A stretch of 64,000 bases of DNA from Clostridiales bacterium (GCA_017962145.1 JAGCVX010000017.1:1-64000), one strand, 5' to 3'; counted from the first letter of the stretch, positions 25,843 to 35,217 are shown. The notes: generated by a model not told the origin, from the sequence alone. Program-made: numbers and translations.

Positions 25843-26343
25843 TTACGATGCCTGGTTTACAAGGTGCATGACCGCATGTGCGATTTTGAAGTTCACGATC
25901 AGGAGAACGATGCCCGAAATTGCGAGCGTGACGGTTACTGCACTCCATTCAAGAAATGCAGCGCTTTTTACCAGGATCAGAATACTGACCGGAAGACAGA
26001 GAATACTCGTGATGATGCATGGTATGTATTTTCTGATGAGAATGGCCTGTCCGAGGTGAATGAAGAAGTGTCCTGTGAGTGCCAAGAACATCCCATACCA
26101 CAACGCGAAAAGCACTTGAGACGGGAAATAATACGCGATCAGGCTTACTCCGAAAAACGGTATGAATTCTTCATATACTGCCGCAGAGAACCCCATATGT
26201 GTGATGTTTTTGTACGACTTCAGTATTTTTGGAAAGCGCTCAAACACCCACGGGTTTTTCGAGTAAAACCACTCCATTCCGACAACTTCCTCCATATCGT
26301 GAAAGATAAAGATAATCGGCAGTAACAACAAGTATTCTCTCAT
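25843..26343 (-). CDS. HXXEE-motif membrane protein
   Basis: About 166 residues with several hydrophobic helices and the motif F-H-D-M-E-E near the N-terminus, the signature of the HXXEE family of putative membrane metal proteins. The start at 26343 is chosen because it overlaps the stop of the upstream flavoprotein in ATGA and has AAGGAG 8 bases before; an earlier ATG at 26361 lies within that site. Function unknown. Confidence 0.75.
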   Translation of the reverse strand: MREYLLLLPIIFIFHDMEEVVGMEWFYSKNPWVFERFPKILKSYKNITHMGFSAAVYEEFIPFFGVSLIAYYFPSQVLFALWYGMFLALTGHFFIHLGQAILIRKYIPCIITSILCLPVSILILVKSAAFLEWSAVTVTLAISGIVLLIVNFKIAHAVMHLVNQAS

Positions 26344-26999
26344 ACGCCATACTCCTTCCATTTGGTGACAACACCACGATATTTCTCGCCTTTCTTCTTG
26401 ACAAAGGGCTTGATCCCGAACGAGAAAATGATCCCGTGAAACAGACTTTGAAAAGGGTATCTTTTGTGTTTGTTAATCGCCCGGAAAAGCTTTTGCGCGG
26501 AAACTTCAATTTGCTTTTCTTCACTACGCGAAATGCCACTGTTAAAAGGTGCGTTGATGACAATGCTTCTGACCAGATACCCACCTGAATAGAGGATCAG
26601 TTTTTTCAATACTTTGGAGGCGTCTTTGCTACCGTAGTTTTCTCCCGTTGTGACCGTGATACAGTGTTTTTGGGAAAGTAATTGTTCAATGACGAAGTGG
26701 CCTCTATCGATCAGGAGTTTCATGTAGCCTGAGACATTACTCGCATAAGTTGGTGTTCCGAGAATGAGACCGTCTGCGTTTTCAATCGCATGAGATAGCA
26801 TCTCCGCATCGTCATTTATGCTGCATCTGCCTGTTGTATAGCAAGCACAGCAGCCCCGGCACTGGGCCATCTTCAGCGTACTTAAGTCATAGAACTCAAC
26901 ATCCGCGCCTTGTTCGGTCAGGTTTTTCTCGAGGCGGCGAAGAACACCCGCAGTCAGTCCTTTTTCACGAGGACTTCCGTTGATAATGACGATCTTCAT
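26340..26999 (-). CDS. Flavodoxin-like NAD(P)H-dependent FMN reductase / iron-sulfur flavoprotein
   Basis: 219 residues. FMN-phosphate loop INGSPREKGLTAG at the N-terminus, a compact cysteine cluster CRGCCACYTTGRC (about 49-61) as in iron-sulfur flavoproteins, and GTPTYASNVSG for the flavin. It probably reduces quinone-like or other acceptors with FMN. AAAGGAG 8 bases before ATG 26999 sets the start. Divergent from a TetR gene with two inverted repeats between them, so it is probably the repressed target. Confidence 0.82.
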   Translation of the reverse strand: MKIVIINGSPREKGLTAGVLRRLEKNLTEQGADVEFYDLSTLKMAQCRGCCACYTTGRCSINDDAEMLSHAIENADGLILGTPTYASNVSGYMKLLIDRGHFVIEQLLSQKHCITVTTGENYGSKDASKVLKKLILYSGGYLVRSIVINAPFNSGISRSEEKQIEVSAQKLFRAINKHKRYPFQSLFHGIIFSFGIKPFVKKKGEKYRGVVTKWKEYGV

Positions 27000-27021
27000 T
27001 GGCATTTCTCCTTTGAAAAGG

Positions 27022-27113
27022 TACACATGTGTGTATTTTTATGTCATACTATTATCAGAACGAATCAAAATCAACGGATTCAGCGAAAGATACACAAACT
27101 CGTACTTTTGTGT
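27022..27113. promoter_or_regulatory. Divergent promoter region with two inverted repeats (TetR operator candidates)
   Basis: ACACATGTGT (27023-27032) is a perfect palindrome. ACACAAA (27092-27098) and TTTTGTGT (27106-27113) form a second repeat with the same ACACA/TGTGT half sites. Both lie between the divergent flavoprotein and TetR genes, one near each start, the usual arrangement for a self-regulating TetR pair. Confidence 0.6.
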
Positions 27114-27134
27114 CATTTCGCAAGGGAGAATACC

Positions 27135-27701
27135 ATGAACGATTCAAACAACCCATCTGCAATCAGATCCAAAAAACAGATCACCGACGCGCTTCTTCTA
27201 TTGATGGAGAAATACCCGTACAGCGAGATCAGCGTGAAACAGATCGTGCTTGAGACGGACCTTGTCAGAAAGACTTTTTACCGTAATTTCGAATCGAAAG
27301 ACGATGTGCTTCGGTCGTATATCAGAACGATCCTTCGCGACTATTTCGACATCGTAAATAATGCCAGAGGCGACGTTCTTACGACGATCTTCGAGTTCGC
27401 GAAAAAGAACAAGAAGCTGCTGAGATTACTCGATAAAAATGACATGATGCACTTCGTCCTCCAAGGCATGAACGAATTCATACTATCGGTCAAATCCGAA
27501 CAGAATCCGGAGCTCAATCCGTTCTCAAAGCTGTTCACCGGCCTTGATTCAAACTACCTGATTACGCTCAACATCGGCGGCATCTGGAATGTCATTTCTC
27601 TCTGGGTCAGACGCGGCATGAAGGACAAGCCCGAAGATGTAAGATCTGCGATTCAGCAGTATCTTTCAAGAATGGGGAGCGCTGATCTTCGGAATTTGTG
27701 A
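27135..27701 (+). CDS. TetR-family transcriptional regulator
   Basis: 188 residues. N-terminal HTH (about 10-55; ITDALLLLMEKYPYSEISVKQIVLETDLVRKTFYRNF style) and a C-terminal TetR ligand domain of the TetR/C-14-like clostridial type. AAGGGAG precedes ATG 27135; the longer upstream frame runs through the neighbouring promoter and is rejected. It probably represses the divergent flavoprotein and HXXEE genes. Confidence 0.85.
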   Translation: MNDSNNPSAIRSKKQITDALLLLMEKYPYSEISVKQIVLETDLVRKTFYRNFESKDDVLRSYIRTILRDYFDIVNNARGDVLTTIFEFAKKNKKLLRLLDKNDMMHFVLQGMNEFILSVKSEQNPELNPFSKLFTGLDSNYLITLNIGGIWNVISLWVRRGMKDKPEDVRSAIQQYLSRMGSADLRNL

Positions 27702-27763
27702 TACAACCTTCGGTTTGTTGCGCAGCATTATTGTGCTATAATTATGTCACGGAGGTGATGAGC

Positions 27764-28027
27764 ATGCCTACAATAATGCCGATTAGAGATTTGAGAAATA
27801 CAAGTGAGATTTCAGATTTGGCGCACAGGATTCAGGAGCCGATCTTTATAACTAAAAACGGATACAGTGATCTGGTAGTGATGAGTGCTGAATTGTATGA
27901 AAAGTTTGCACAGTCCAACAAGATTGATCTGGCTATCTTCGAGGCAGAGAAAGAGATTGAGGAGGGTGCTGAACCAATTTCGGCAAAATCTGCAAAGAAG
28001 AAGCTGGATGAGAAATACTATGGCTAA
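27764..28027 (+). CDS. Phd/YefM-type antitoxin
   Basis: 87 residues. Begins MPTIMPIRDLRNTSEISDLA and contains 'PIFITKNGYSDLVVMS', the Phd/YefM antitoxin pattern; the acidic C-terminus would wrap the toxin. GGAGGTG precedes the ATG and TATAAT sits at 27737-27742. It overlaps the toxin gene by 8 bases, the normal antitoxin-first order. Confidence 0.85.
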   Translation: MPTIMPIRDLRNTSEISDLAHRIQEPIFITKNGYSDLVVMSAELYEKFAQSNKIDLAIFEAEKEIEEGAEPISAKSAKKKLDEKYYG

Positions 28028-28322
28028 GTACGAAGTATTACTGTATCCAAAGGCTTATCGCGATATTGAGGAGATTTACACCTATATTGCACTCGAAAAA
28101 CTGGAACTATCTGTCGCGAAGGGACTGACAGACCGGATTTGGGATGCAATCAATTCTCTAGAGTTATATCCCTATTCACACCAGGATCGGCAAACTGGCC
28201 GGTATGCAAATAAGGGATACAAACAGTTGATTATAGATAATTACATAGCTATTTTTCGAATTGATGAAGACAACAAGCAGGTGTTTGTAATAACTGTACA
28301 ATATGGTGGCAGAAATCTATGA
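28020..28322 (+). CDS. RelE/ParE-family toxin
   Basis: 100 residues: 'YEVLLYPKAYRDIEEIYTYI' at the start and 'YKQLIIDNYIAIFRIDEDNKQVFVITVQYGGRNL' style beta-sheet end, as in RelE/ParE proteins. Inhibits translation or gyrase depending on subfamily; the basic end suggests the RelE side, but this is uncertain. Forms a type II module with the overlapping antitoxin gene. Confidence 0.85.
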   Translation: MAKYEVLLYPKAYRDIEEIYTYIALEKLELSVAKGLTDRIWDAINSLELYPYSHQDRQTGRYANKGYKQLIIDNYIAIFRIDEDNKQVFVITVQYGGRNL

Positions 28323-28385
28323 GTAAAGAATCAACCATCGCTATGAAATAAGTAAAAACAAGCCTTCAGAAGAGGAATAATCAAT

Positions 28386-28841
28386 ATGCGGATCGAATAT
28401 AGAAAAGCAGATATTGCTGATGCAGAGTTACTGATCGATATATACAATTCTTCGTTTTACAGCGATTTCATCCGATATGGAGAATGCCCTGCATATGGGA
28501 AATCGAAGGAAGAGATGGAGCAGTCGATCATCGAGTATTCCAAATTCCTGTTCATCTGTGACGGTAAGCCGGTCGGCTGCATTTCATGCCAGGAGACGAA
28601 TCCCGGAGTTTATTATGTCGGATGCTTATGCGTGATTCCGGAGTATCAGGGAAAAGGTATCGGCACAGCGGCGATGAAATTTGCGAAAGAACAGTATAGT
28701 AACTGGAGCAAATTTACGTTGGTGACACCGGTAGATAAAAGTGAGAACGTGAAGTTCTATACAGAAAGATGTGGCTTTACCATAGAGTCTGAGCATATGG
28801 ACGGGAACGTCAAAGTATTCAACTTCGTTTTAGAAAGATAA
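28386..28841 (+). CDS. GNAT-family N-acetyltransferase
   Basis: 151 residues. The acetyl-CoA pyrophosphate loop is visible as VIPEYQGKGIGTAAMKFA (Q/R-x-x-G-x-G/A), with a C-terminal 'VKFYTERCGFTIE' strand. Substrate unknown. First of about eleven GNAT genes between here and 49 kb. Confidence 0.85.
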   Translation: MRIEYRKADIADAELLIDIYNSSFYSDFIRYGECPAYGKSKEEMEQSIIEYSKFLFICDGKPVGCISCQETNPGVYYVGCLCVIPEYQGKGIGTAAMKFAKEQYSNWSKFTLVTPVDKSENVKFYTERCGFTIESEHMDGNVKVFNFVLER

Positions 28842-28851
28842 AGGGTGAAAC

Positions 28852-29289
28852 ATGAAAGTTGCATTGTGTACTGACAAAGAATGGCTGTTATCTGAAGAGG
28901 CATTCCACATATATGCTCCGTGCATGTATCAGGCAACATATGCGGACTATATGGCGAAGATGGAGAGTTATCTACTAGACCCGTCTGTGGAGTTTTATGT
29001 ATGCGAAGATGAAGGGAAAAAGACAGGGATCCTGGTTCTGTCAAAAGATCAGCGAGATGCGGAGATAATCGGTATTTCTGTTTTGGATCCATCACGCAAA
29101 AAGGGGATTGGAAGATACATGATTTCGTCTGTTATGAACCAAGAGAATCTGAATTGTATCAAGGCACAGACCGATGATGATGCAATCGGATTCTACCGCA
29201 AATGTGGTTTTTCCGATGAAATGGTTGAGATCGAATACCCTGACGGGAAGGCAGTCCGGTATAACTGTGTACTAAGAAAGTACAAGTAG
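28852..29289 (+). CDS. GNAT-family N-acetyltransferase
   Basis: 145 residues. Motif A SVLDPSRKKGIGRYMIS and a 'AIGFYRKCGFSDE' C-terminal element support the GNAT fold. Only 10 bases from the preceding GNAT gene. Substrate not predictable. Confidence 0.8.
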   Translation: MKVALCTDKEWLLSEEAFHIYAPCMYQATYADYMAKMESYLLDPSVEFYVCEDEGKKTGILVLSKDQRDAEIIGISVLDPSRKKGIGRYMISSVMNQENLNCIKAQTDDDAIGFYRKCGFSDEMVEIEYPDGKAVRYNCVLRKYK

Positions 29290-29424
29290 AGTTATTTTAT
29301 GAGGATCGTTCGTGAAGAAATACTATTTTGGATGATGAAGTCATTACAGAAGCGGTATATTGAACGACCCGACCCCGATGGTGTATCATGCAACAAAAAA
29401 GCAAAGAAAGGGCATAGATGAATT

Positions 29425-30303
29425 ATGGCTGCTCCAACTCCACCCTGGATCGATGAGATCCCTGAAGGTGCATTTATTTCCACAGAACCATCGTATGAAA
29501 CAGGCAAGTATTTCGACCGCTTCAAGAATGATCAGGCGGAAGGACTGAAGTACTATTTCTTCGATCCTTCCGAGCATGGTTTTCCGAAGAAAAAAGACTA
29601 TCCGCTCCTTATTTTCCTGCACGGAGGATCGAATGCGCTGGTTGGTGAGCTCTGCATTAACTATACGGGTGCGGAATACTATGCATCGGATGAGTACCAG
29701 AAGACTCTTGGCGGTGCGTATATCCTGATCCCGATCGCAAATGAATACAAGATAGAGAGTGGCGGCTACGCGGGCAGTTGGGATGAAACCTATATTGAGC
29801 CGGTCATGAAATTGATCAGTGCTTTTGAAGCGAAATATACAGAAGGTGTCGGCGTGAAGTTCCTGCTGGGAAATTCTGCCGGCGCGAGATTCACGTTTGC
29901 GCTGGCGACACATGCTCCGGATAAGTTTGATGTGCTGGTTCCCGTCGGGACCGATGCAATCCCGAATGATGACGTGATGGACGAGCTGGAAAGAAACGGT
30001 GTCACACTGTTTTTTGCCGACGGCATGCGCGATGAGATCGTAAGCCACGAGAAAATCGAGGCAAGGCGCGCACGTATGGAAAGAATGAAGAACAGTTTCA
30101 TCTATACTCCGGATTGGGTCAGGAATGCGGACAAGGGCATCGCTTCGATCAACTTCGGCTTCGAGATGGGTCAGCATTGCCTGATGAACGGTGTGCAGTC
30201 GAACCTTATGTTCTTGGACGGGACTCCGATGGATCCGCGGCTCCCGAACGGGATGACCGGCTGGATGGCCGAAGAACTGAAAAGACGGAAGACTGCTGGC
30301 TGA
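29425..30303 (+). CDS. Alpha/beta-hydrolase (esterase/phospholipase-like)
   Basis: 292 residues. Oxyanion segment LIFLHGGSNA, nucleophile elbow GNSAGARF (Ser in G-x-S-x-G), and a late 'MGQHCLMNG' that may hold the catalytic histidine. Resembles polyhydroxybutyrate-depolymerase/esterase-type hydrolases. The weak AAAGGGC site leaves the start uncertain by a few codons. Confidence 0.78.
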   Translation: MAAPTPPWIDEIPEGAFISTEPSYETGKYFDRFKNDQAEGLKYYFFDPSEHGFPKKKDYPLLIFLHGGSNALVGELCINYTGAEYYASDEYQKTLGGAYILIPIANEYKIESGGYAGSWDETYIEPVMKLISAFEAKYTEGVGVKFLLGNSAGARFTFALATHAPDKFDVLVPVGTDAIPNDDVMDELERNGVTLFFADGMRDEIVSHEKIEARRARMERMKNSFIYTPDWVRNADKGIASINFGFEMGQHCLMNGVQSNLMFLDGTPMDPRLPNGMTGWMAEELKRRKTAG

Positions 30304-30340
30304 TGGAATCTCTAGATGGTGAATGAGGAGAAGAGTAAAA

Positions 30341-31276
30341 ATGAGTGACAGCAGTCTGGTATTCGCATTAGAAAATGATTCTCTTTCCGCTCTTTCGAAA
30401 ATACCTAAGAGCGATCTTCACAGCCATGCGGGAAGAGGCGGACATATCTCGTATATCGAGAAATATGCAAACGTAAAGATCACACCAAATGAAGTTCCTT
30501 TCGAGAGTCTTTATGAGATGAATCAGTGGTTTAAGGAGAATGTGAAATGTCACCTTCCCGGCGGTGCAGAAGGGTATCTCAAGCAGATCGAAGCTTCTTT
30601 TACACAGGCGACAGCTGACAACGTTACTGTACTGGCATTAAGCTTCTGTGTAGATGAGATTCAATTGCTCGGCGGCATGGAAGCTTTTCAGAAAACAATA
30701 GTTGGATTACGCGAAAGATATGCTCCGAATACGAAACTGTATCCGGATCTGGCTCTCGGTTACTTCCCTGAAGAAGTAAATGCCCTGGACGAGATCTTGG
30801 AGCGCAAGTTCTTTTGCGGTGTGGATATTATGAACTACATGGGTACATATACGATAGATGAGTTGAAGCCTATCTGCAGGAAACTGAAAGAAAACGGGCT
30901 GATTCTGAAGGCGCATATCGGGGAGTTTGGTGAGGTCGATGATGTATGGAGATATGCGGAAGAACTTGGTCTGGATCAGATCCAGCACGGAGTTCTAGCC
31001 GCAAAGTCGGACAAGGTCATGAGGTATCTTGCGGATAACGAGATCCAGCTCAATGTCTGCCCGACAAGCAACGTCATGCTGAAGGTGAGTTCTGACTACG
31101 AAACCCACCCGATCCATACACTCTTTGCAAACGGCGTGAAGGTCACGATTAATACGGACGATCTGCTGATATTCAACTCCACCTTGTCGGAAGAATACTT
31201 AAAGCTATATAAAGCCGGCATGAAGGCCGCCGATCTGGAAGTGATCCGACAGACGGGACAGGATTATCTGGTGTGA
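30341..31276 (+). CDS. Adenosine deaminase-family hydrolase
   Basis: 311 residues. Metal ligands and catalytic motifs of the amidohydrolase ADA group: DLHSHAGRGG (H-x-H), KAHIGEFG (HxGE), IQHGV and NTDD near the end. Slightly short for bacterial adenosine deaminase (about 330-350). GAGGAGAAG before ATG 30341 sets the start. It would deaminate adenosine, adenine or a related aminopurine. Confidence 0.85.
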   Translation: MSDSSLVFALENDSLSALSKIPKSDLHSHAGRGGHISYIEKYANVKITPNEVPFESLYEMNQWFKENVKCHLPGGAEGYLKQIEASFTQATADNVTVLALSFCVDEIQLLGGMEAFQKTIVGLRERYAPNTKLYPDLALGYFPEEVNALDEILERKFFCGVDIMNYMGTYTIDELKPICRKLKENGLILKAHIGEFGEVDDVWRYAEELGLDQIQHGVLAAKSDKVMRYLADNEIQLNVCPTSNVMLKVSSDYETHPIHTLFANGVKVTINTDDLLIFNSTLSEEYLKLYKAGMKAADLEVIRQTGQDYLV

Positions 31277-31349
31277 CAAGTTTTCTAGTTTTTTCACAAA
31301 GAATTGTTCGTTAGTATAGATTTAGTTGAATACGCGTGTTCTTTCAACC

Positions 31350-31406
31350 TGACAAAATGGAATTGACACAGCCCGTATAGAATTGTATACTTATGACAAA
31401 ATGGAA
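31350..31406 (+). promoter_or_regulatory. Sigma-70-type promoter flanked by a direct repeat
   Basis: TTGACA (31363-31368), 17-base spacer, TATACT (31386-31391). The 13-mer TGACAAAATGGAA occurs at 31350-31362 and again at 31394-31406, one copy on each side of the promoter, which could be a pair of operator half sites for the phage-type gene downstream. Confidence 0.65.
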
Positions 31407-31430
31407 ATGGCAGTAAAAAGAGGAACAAAT

Positions 31431-32318
31431 ATGGATCAGGATAAAGTGTATTTGTTTGAAGATCAACCTATCAGGAGTGCATGGGTTGAAGAAGAAGAAG
31501 AATGGTATTTTTCGATAGTGGATGTGGTTGGTGTGCTAACAGAGCAACCCGATATTGACGGGGCTCGCAACTATTGGAAAGTGCTAAAGAACAGGCTGAA
31601 AGAAGAAGGCAGTCAGTTGGTTACAAATTGTAACCAACTGAAAATGACGTCGCCTAAGGATGGAAAAAAGTATAATACCGACGTTGCCAACACTGAACAA
31701 CTCTTACGACTGATTCAATCTATTCCTTCTAAGAAAGCAGAACCGTTTAAGTTATGGTTGGCTCTGGTCGGAAGAGAACGGATAGAAGAGGTTATTGATC
31801 CCGAACTCACTATAGAACGTGCACTTGAAACCTATGCTAAGAAGGGCTATTCACGTGAGTGAATCAATCAACGTTTGCAGGCGATTCAAGTCAGAAAAGA
31901 ACTGACCGATGAATGGAATAAGCGAGGTGTGAAGAAGGGCTCGGAATATGCTATTCTTACCGATGAGATCACGAGAGCATGGTCCGGGATGTCGACACGG
32001 CAATACAAAAACCTTAAGGGGCTAAAGAAGGAAAATCTCAGAGATAATATGTCTACTTTGGAATTGGTTCTGAATATGCTTGCAGAAGCAACAACTACTG
32101 AAATATCCAAACAGAAACAGCCGGAAACCTTTGAGGAAAACAGAAATATCGCACAAGAAGGCGGAGCTGCAGCTGGTGAAGCGAGAGAAGCTGTAGAAAA
32201 GAGAACAGGCAAGCCGGTGATTACAAGTAAAAATGCGGCTCAATTACAGGGTTTAGTAACAGGATTAATTGAATCAGATATAGGGGATGACATAGATGAA
32301 AAAGATTACAACACTTGA
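31431..32318 (+). pseudogene. BRO/DinD-like antirepressor-type gene interrupted by in-frame UGA
   Basis: Two parts in the same frame form one protein of about 295 residues. Part 1 holds the BRO-N-like domain (IRSAWVEEEEEWYFSIVDVVGVLT ... SIPSKKAEPFKLWLALVG) and ends KGYSRE-stop at 31860-31862. Part 2 continues INQRLQAIQVRKELTDEWNKRG ... with the conserved second half. Relatives have Trp at the stop position (KGYS-x-EWINQRL), so a single TGG to TGA change explains it. Promoter and ribosome binding site are intact. Elsewhere in the window UGA terminates normally. Probably a recently inactivated phage-derived gene. Confidence 0.75.
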
Positions 32319-32568
32319 AGCCGCATTGAAAAGAATAGAGGAGTTAGAAAAAGAAAACGCTGATCTGAAAGAAGAAATAACGTATCTGAGAAAGCGAAAA
32401 GCCAGTGGACGACAGCGGCATAATGCAAAGTGGTTGGCGATCTATAACGACTTCGTGATCTGCTATGAAAAAGGCATGACTATGGTTGAGATCGCCAAGC
32501 GGAATGGAATAAGTGAGCGAAGTATATACCGTTACAAAGCCTACTACGAGGAAATGAAGAAGAGGTGA
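32296..32568 (+). CDS. Coiled-coil plus helix-turn-helix small protein
   Basis: 90 residues. Residues 5-38 form a heptad-rich coiled coil (ALKRIEELEKENADLKEEI); residues 58-82 (EKGMTMVEIAKRNGISERSIYRY) are a resolvase/transposase-type HTH. It overlaps the end of the BRO-like gene by 23 bases. Probably part of the same phage-derived module; no recombinase catalytic domain is present. Confidence 0.65.
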   Translation: MKKITTLEAALKRIEELEKENADLKEEITYLRKRKASGRQRHNAKWLAIYNDFVICYEKGMTMVEIAKRNGISERSIYRYKAYYEEMKKR

Positions 32569-32698
32569 AGGGCTGAGCCCGATGCACCATCTCCTTACCT
32601 TTTTAAGAACTGTATACCGATAATCTAAATCCATACAATTCGTAATACAAGATGGTATGATATAGCTGTGATTTGGATATGGAGAAGAGGTGGAAAGC

Positions 32699-33478
32699 AT
32701 GAAACAGTACATTGTAGATGCATTTACGGATAAGCTATTTGGAGGAAATCAGGCCGCGGTCTGCATCCTTGATAACTGGATATCTGATGAATTAATGCAG
32801 AGCATTGCTAAGGAGAATAATTTTTCCGAAACAGCTTTTGCAGTGAAAGAAGGCGAAGCGTATCACCTTCGCTGGTTTACACCTGCAGCGGAAATCAATT
32901 TCTGCGGACATGCTACACTTGGGACTGCATATGTTCTTTATAACTTCTACGAAAAGGATGCAACGAGGATCACATTTAAAACGCAAGTCGGAGAGCTCTC
33001 GGTAGAAAAACAAGATGATCTGTTTAGAATGGATTTTCCGGCATACGTTTGTAAAAGAACAGAAGTAACGGAAACGATGGAATCTGCGCTTGGCGTAAGA
33101 CCTGTAGAAGCATACTTAGACAGGGATCTGTTGCTTGTTTTGGAGAATGCGGAACAGGTCAGAACGCTTTGCCCCGATCAGAATAAACTGAAAGAACTCG
33201 ATGGATTAGCTATAGCTGTAACAGCGAAGTCCGATGTTCCGGAATATGATTGTATTAGCCGTGTTTTCGTACCGGAATTGAGTATCTCGGAAGACCCTGT
33301 CACCGGAAGCTCGCATTGCATGATTGTTCCGTACTGGTGCGATCAACTGGGAAAAGAAAAACTGGTATGTTTTCAGGCGTCTGAAAGGACCGGGATACTG
33401 TATGCGGAAAGAATGCATAACAGAATCTTACTATCGGGAAAAGCGGTTTTGTTTTCCATAGCAGATATCTATTGCTGA
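32699..33478 (+). CDS. PhzF-family isomerase/epimerase
   Basis: 259 residues. Signatures FTDKLFGGNQAAVC, NFSETAFA (with the acidic catalytic residue), GHATLGTAYVL and EDPVTGSSHC are all present. The family has the diaminopimelate-epimerase fold and performs acid/base isomerisations; physiological substrates are mostly unknown. ATG 32699 after AGAGGTGG is preferred over GTG 32690. Confidence 0.88.
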   Translation: MKQYIVDAFTDKLFGGNQAAVCILDNWISDELMQSIAKENNFSETAFAVKEGEAYHLRWFTPAAEINFCGHATLGTAYVLYNFYEKDATRITFKTQVGELSVEKQDDLFRMDFPAYVCKRTEVTETMESALGVRPVEAYLDRDLLLVLENAEQVRTLCPDQNKLKELDGLAIAVTAKSDVPEYDCISRVFVPELSISEDPVTGSSHCMIVPYWCDQLGKEKLVCFQASERTGILYAERMHNRILLSGKAVLFSIADIYC

Positions 33479-33504
33479 TTAGTTATTTACGGAGGTGAGA
33501 AGTC

Positions 33505-34266
33505 ATGATCACGGATTCATTTGATAAAAATACAGAGGAGATCATCAAGGTCTGGAAGAACGAAGAAGCGAAGAAAGTAGATGCGTGTATCCTGACTTTT
33601 TCGAACGAGATATTCCAGTATGTGCTGGAAGCATATGACTGCGAAAAGATCGGAGATCTGTATTCCACGAACGGTCCTAAACCGATATATGGTTTTGCGT
33701 ATAAGGGAAAAGAATTCGCCGTGTATATGTCCTTCATCGGAGGCCCCGGATGCGTGGCAGATATGGAAGACACCATGTCCATCATCAACACGAATAAATA
33801 CATCGTTTTCGGTGGCAGCGGATGTCTGAATAAAGAGATCGCCAGAGGCAGGGTCATGGTTCCGACAGCGGCCTATCGTGACGAAGGAACATCGTATCAT
33901 TTTGCGCCGGCATCGGACTATATCGAAGTGAAAAACTGCGATGTGGTTGCCGCTTTTATGGAGGAAGCAGGACTTCCTTATATCAAGGGAAAGACCTGGA
34001 CGACAGATGCGCCGCACCGTGAAACAAGGGGCAATTTCGAAAAGAGAAAGAGCGAAGGCTGCATCTCTGTCGAGATGGAGTGCGCTGCGGTGCAGGCTAT
34101 GTGCGATTTCAGAGGATTAAACGTTTACTACTTCCTTACCTGTGGAGATCTTCTCGATGCACCGAAGTGGGATGCAAGGATGGAGAAAAACCAGAAGAAA
34201 CATACACAGCACGATCCGGGACATTTTGATATCGCCCTGGAACTCGCGTGCTATGTGACGGATTGA
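33505..34266 (+). CDS. Nucleoside phosphorylase (uridine/purine nucleoside phosphorylase family)
   Basis: 253 residues. Phosphate-binding and nucleoside segments FIGGPGCVADMED, VFGGSGCLNKEIARG and the C-terminal VEMECAAVQAMCDFRG (ribose/base binding glutamates). Splits nucleosides with phosphate to base and ribose-1-phosphate. CGGAGGTGAG gives a firm start. With the adenosine-deaminase-like gene nearby it could support nucleoside salvage. Confidence 0.88.
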   Translation: MITDSFDKNTEEIIKVWKNEEAKKVDACILTFSNEIFQYVLEAYDCEKIGDLYSTNGPKPIYGFAYKGKEFAVYMSFIGGPGCVADMEDTMSIINTNKYIVFGGSGCLNKEIARGRVMVPTAAYRDEGTSYHFAPASDYIEVKNCDVVAAFMEEAGLPYIKGKTWTTDAPHRETRGNFEKRKSEGCISVEMECAAVQAMCDFRGLNVYYFLTCGDLLDAPKWDARMEKNQKKHTQHDPGHFDIALELACYVTD

Positions 34267-34302
34267 GTTCGTCGGAGAAAGCAAGGATGAAGAACAACGA
34301 TC

Positions 34303-35217
34303 ATGGATGAGAGAAAACTTCAAGAGATACTGACGGATAAATATGGAATCGAGACCCCTTCTTTGGAATTTCTGCGAGAAGGAGGCACCCACACCTATGT
34401 TGTGAATGGGAAGGGGAAATTTCTCCTTAAGGTTATTGGTTCTGCTTTTTCTGATACCGCAATGCAGTCGGTTTCTATTATGAGATATCTGGAAGGCTGT
34501 GGATTCCCGGTTCCCAAGACGATACTGACGAAAGACGGGGACGCGATCTTTTCTGCGGATGTCGATGGGGAGAGAGTTCTGATTGTTCTGATGGAATACA
34601 TCGAGGGCGACGAACCGGATCTGAAAGAATGTGCAACCGAAGTCGGCGAGCTGGTCGGAAGACTTCATGAACTGATGGAAAAGTGTCCGATAGAACCGAT
34701 CGAGCATGGAAAAGAGTTTTTCATCGAACGTTATCTGAAGCTTCTTCGCCAAAAGAACTATCCGCGGATCGCCGCCTACGAAGAAATAGCAGAGCGTTCA
34801 TGGGAGAAGGTGAAGGATCTTCCTTGCGGGAACTGTCACGGGGATCTGCATAGAGGAAATCTTCTTCAAAGTCCGGATGGAAAGATCTACCTTATCGACT
34901 TTGATACGGTCTGCCGTGCGCCCATCATGTTTGATATCATGGTGATGTGCGATATGACGGACTATTTCATGTTGAAACCAGAAGACATCGAGCTTACCAA
35001 AGAAGTGTATCGGAAGTTTCTTTCCGGGTATTCGAAATACCATGCACTCAGCCGTGAAGAAGTGCTTTCTTTTCCGGATTGGGTAGTGATCCGGCATTTC
35101 CAGCTTCAGGCCACGATACTTGAAGTACATGGGATAGACTGCATCGATGAACAGTTTATCGACTATCAGCTGTACTGGCTGAATAAATGGCAGGAGAGTG
35201 CGAAAGGATTAATATGA
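34303..35217 (+). CDS. APH-type phosphotransferase (aminoglycoside/choline kinase-like)
   Basis: 304 residues with kinase-like fold. Catalytic loop NCHGDLHRGNLL (HxDxxxxN) and metal motif LIDFDTVCRAP are intact. Members phosphorylate small alcohols, homoserine, choline or antibiotics; the substrate cannot be deduced. Stop overlaps the next GNAT start in ATGA. Confidence 0.85.
   Translation: MDERKLQEILTDKYGIETPSLEFLREGGTHTYVVNGKGKFLLKVIGSAFSDTAMQSVSIMRYLEGCGFPVPKTILTKDGDAIFSADVDGERVLIVLMEYIEGDEPDLKECATEVGELVGRLHELMEKCPIEPIEHGKEFFIERYLKLLRQKNYPRIAAYEEIAERSWEKVKDLPCGNCHGDLHRGNLLQSPDGKIYLIDFDTVCRAPIMFDIMVMCDMTDYFMLKPEDIELTKEVYRKFLSGYSKYHALSREEVLSFPDWVVIRHFQLQATILEVHGIDCIDEQFIDYQLYWLNKWQESAKGLI

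Noticed and set aside
31860..31862. Selenocysteine or UGA-as-tryptophan recoding
   Set aside because: Relatives have Trp, not Cys, at this place; UGA ends many other genes here and no SECIS-like hairpin directly follows.
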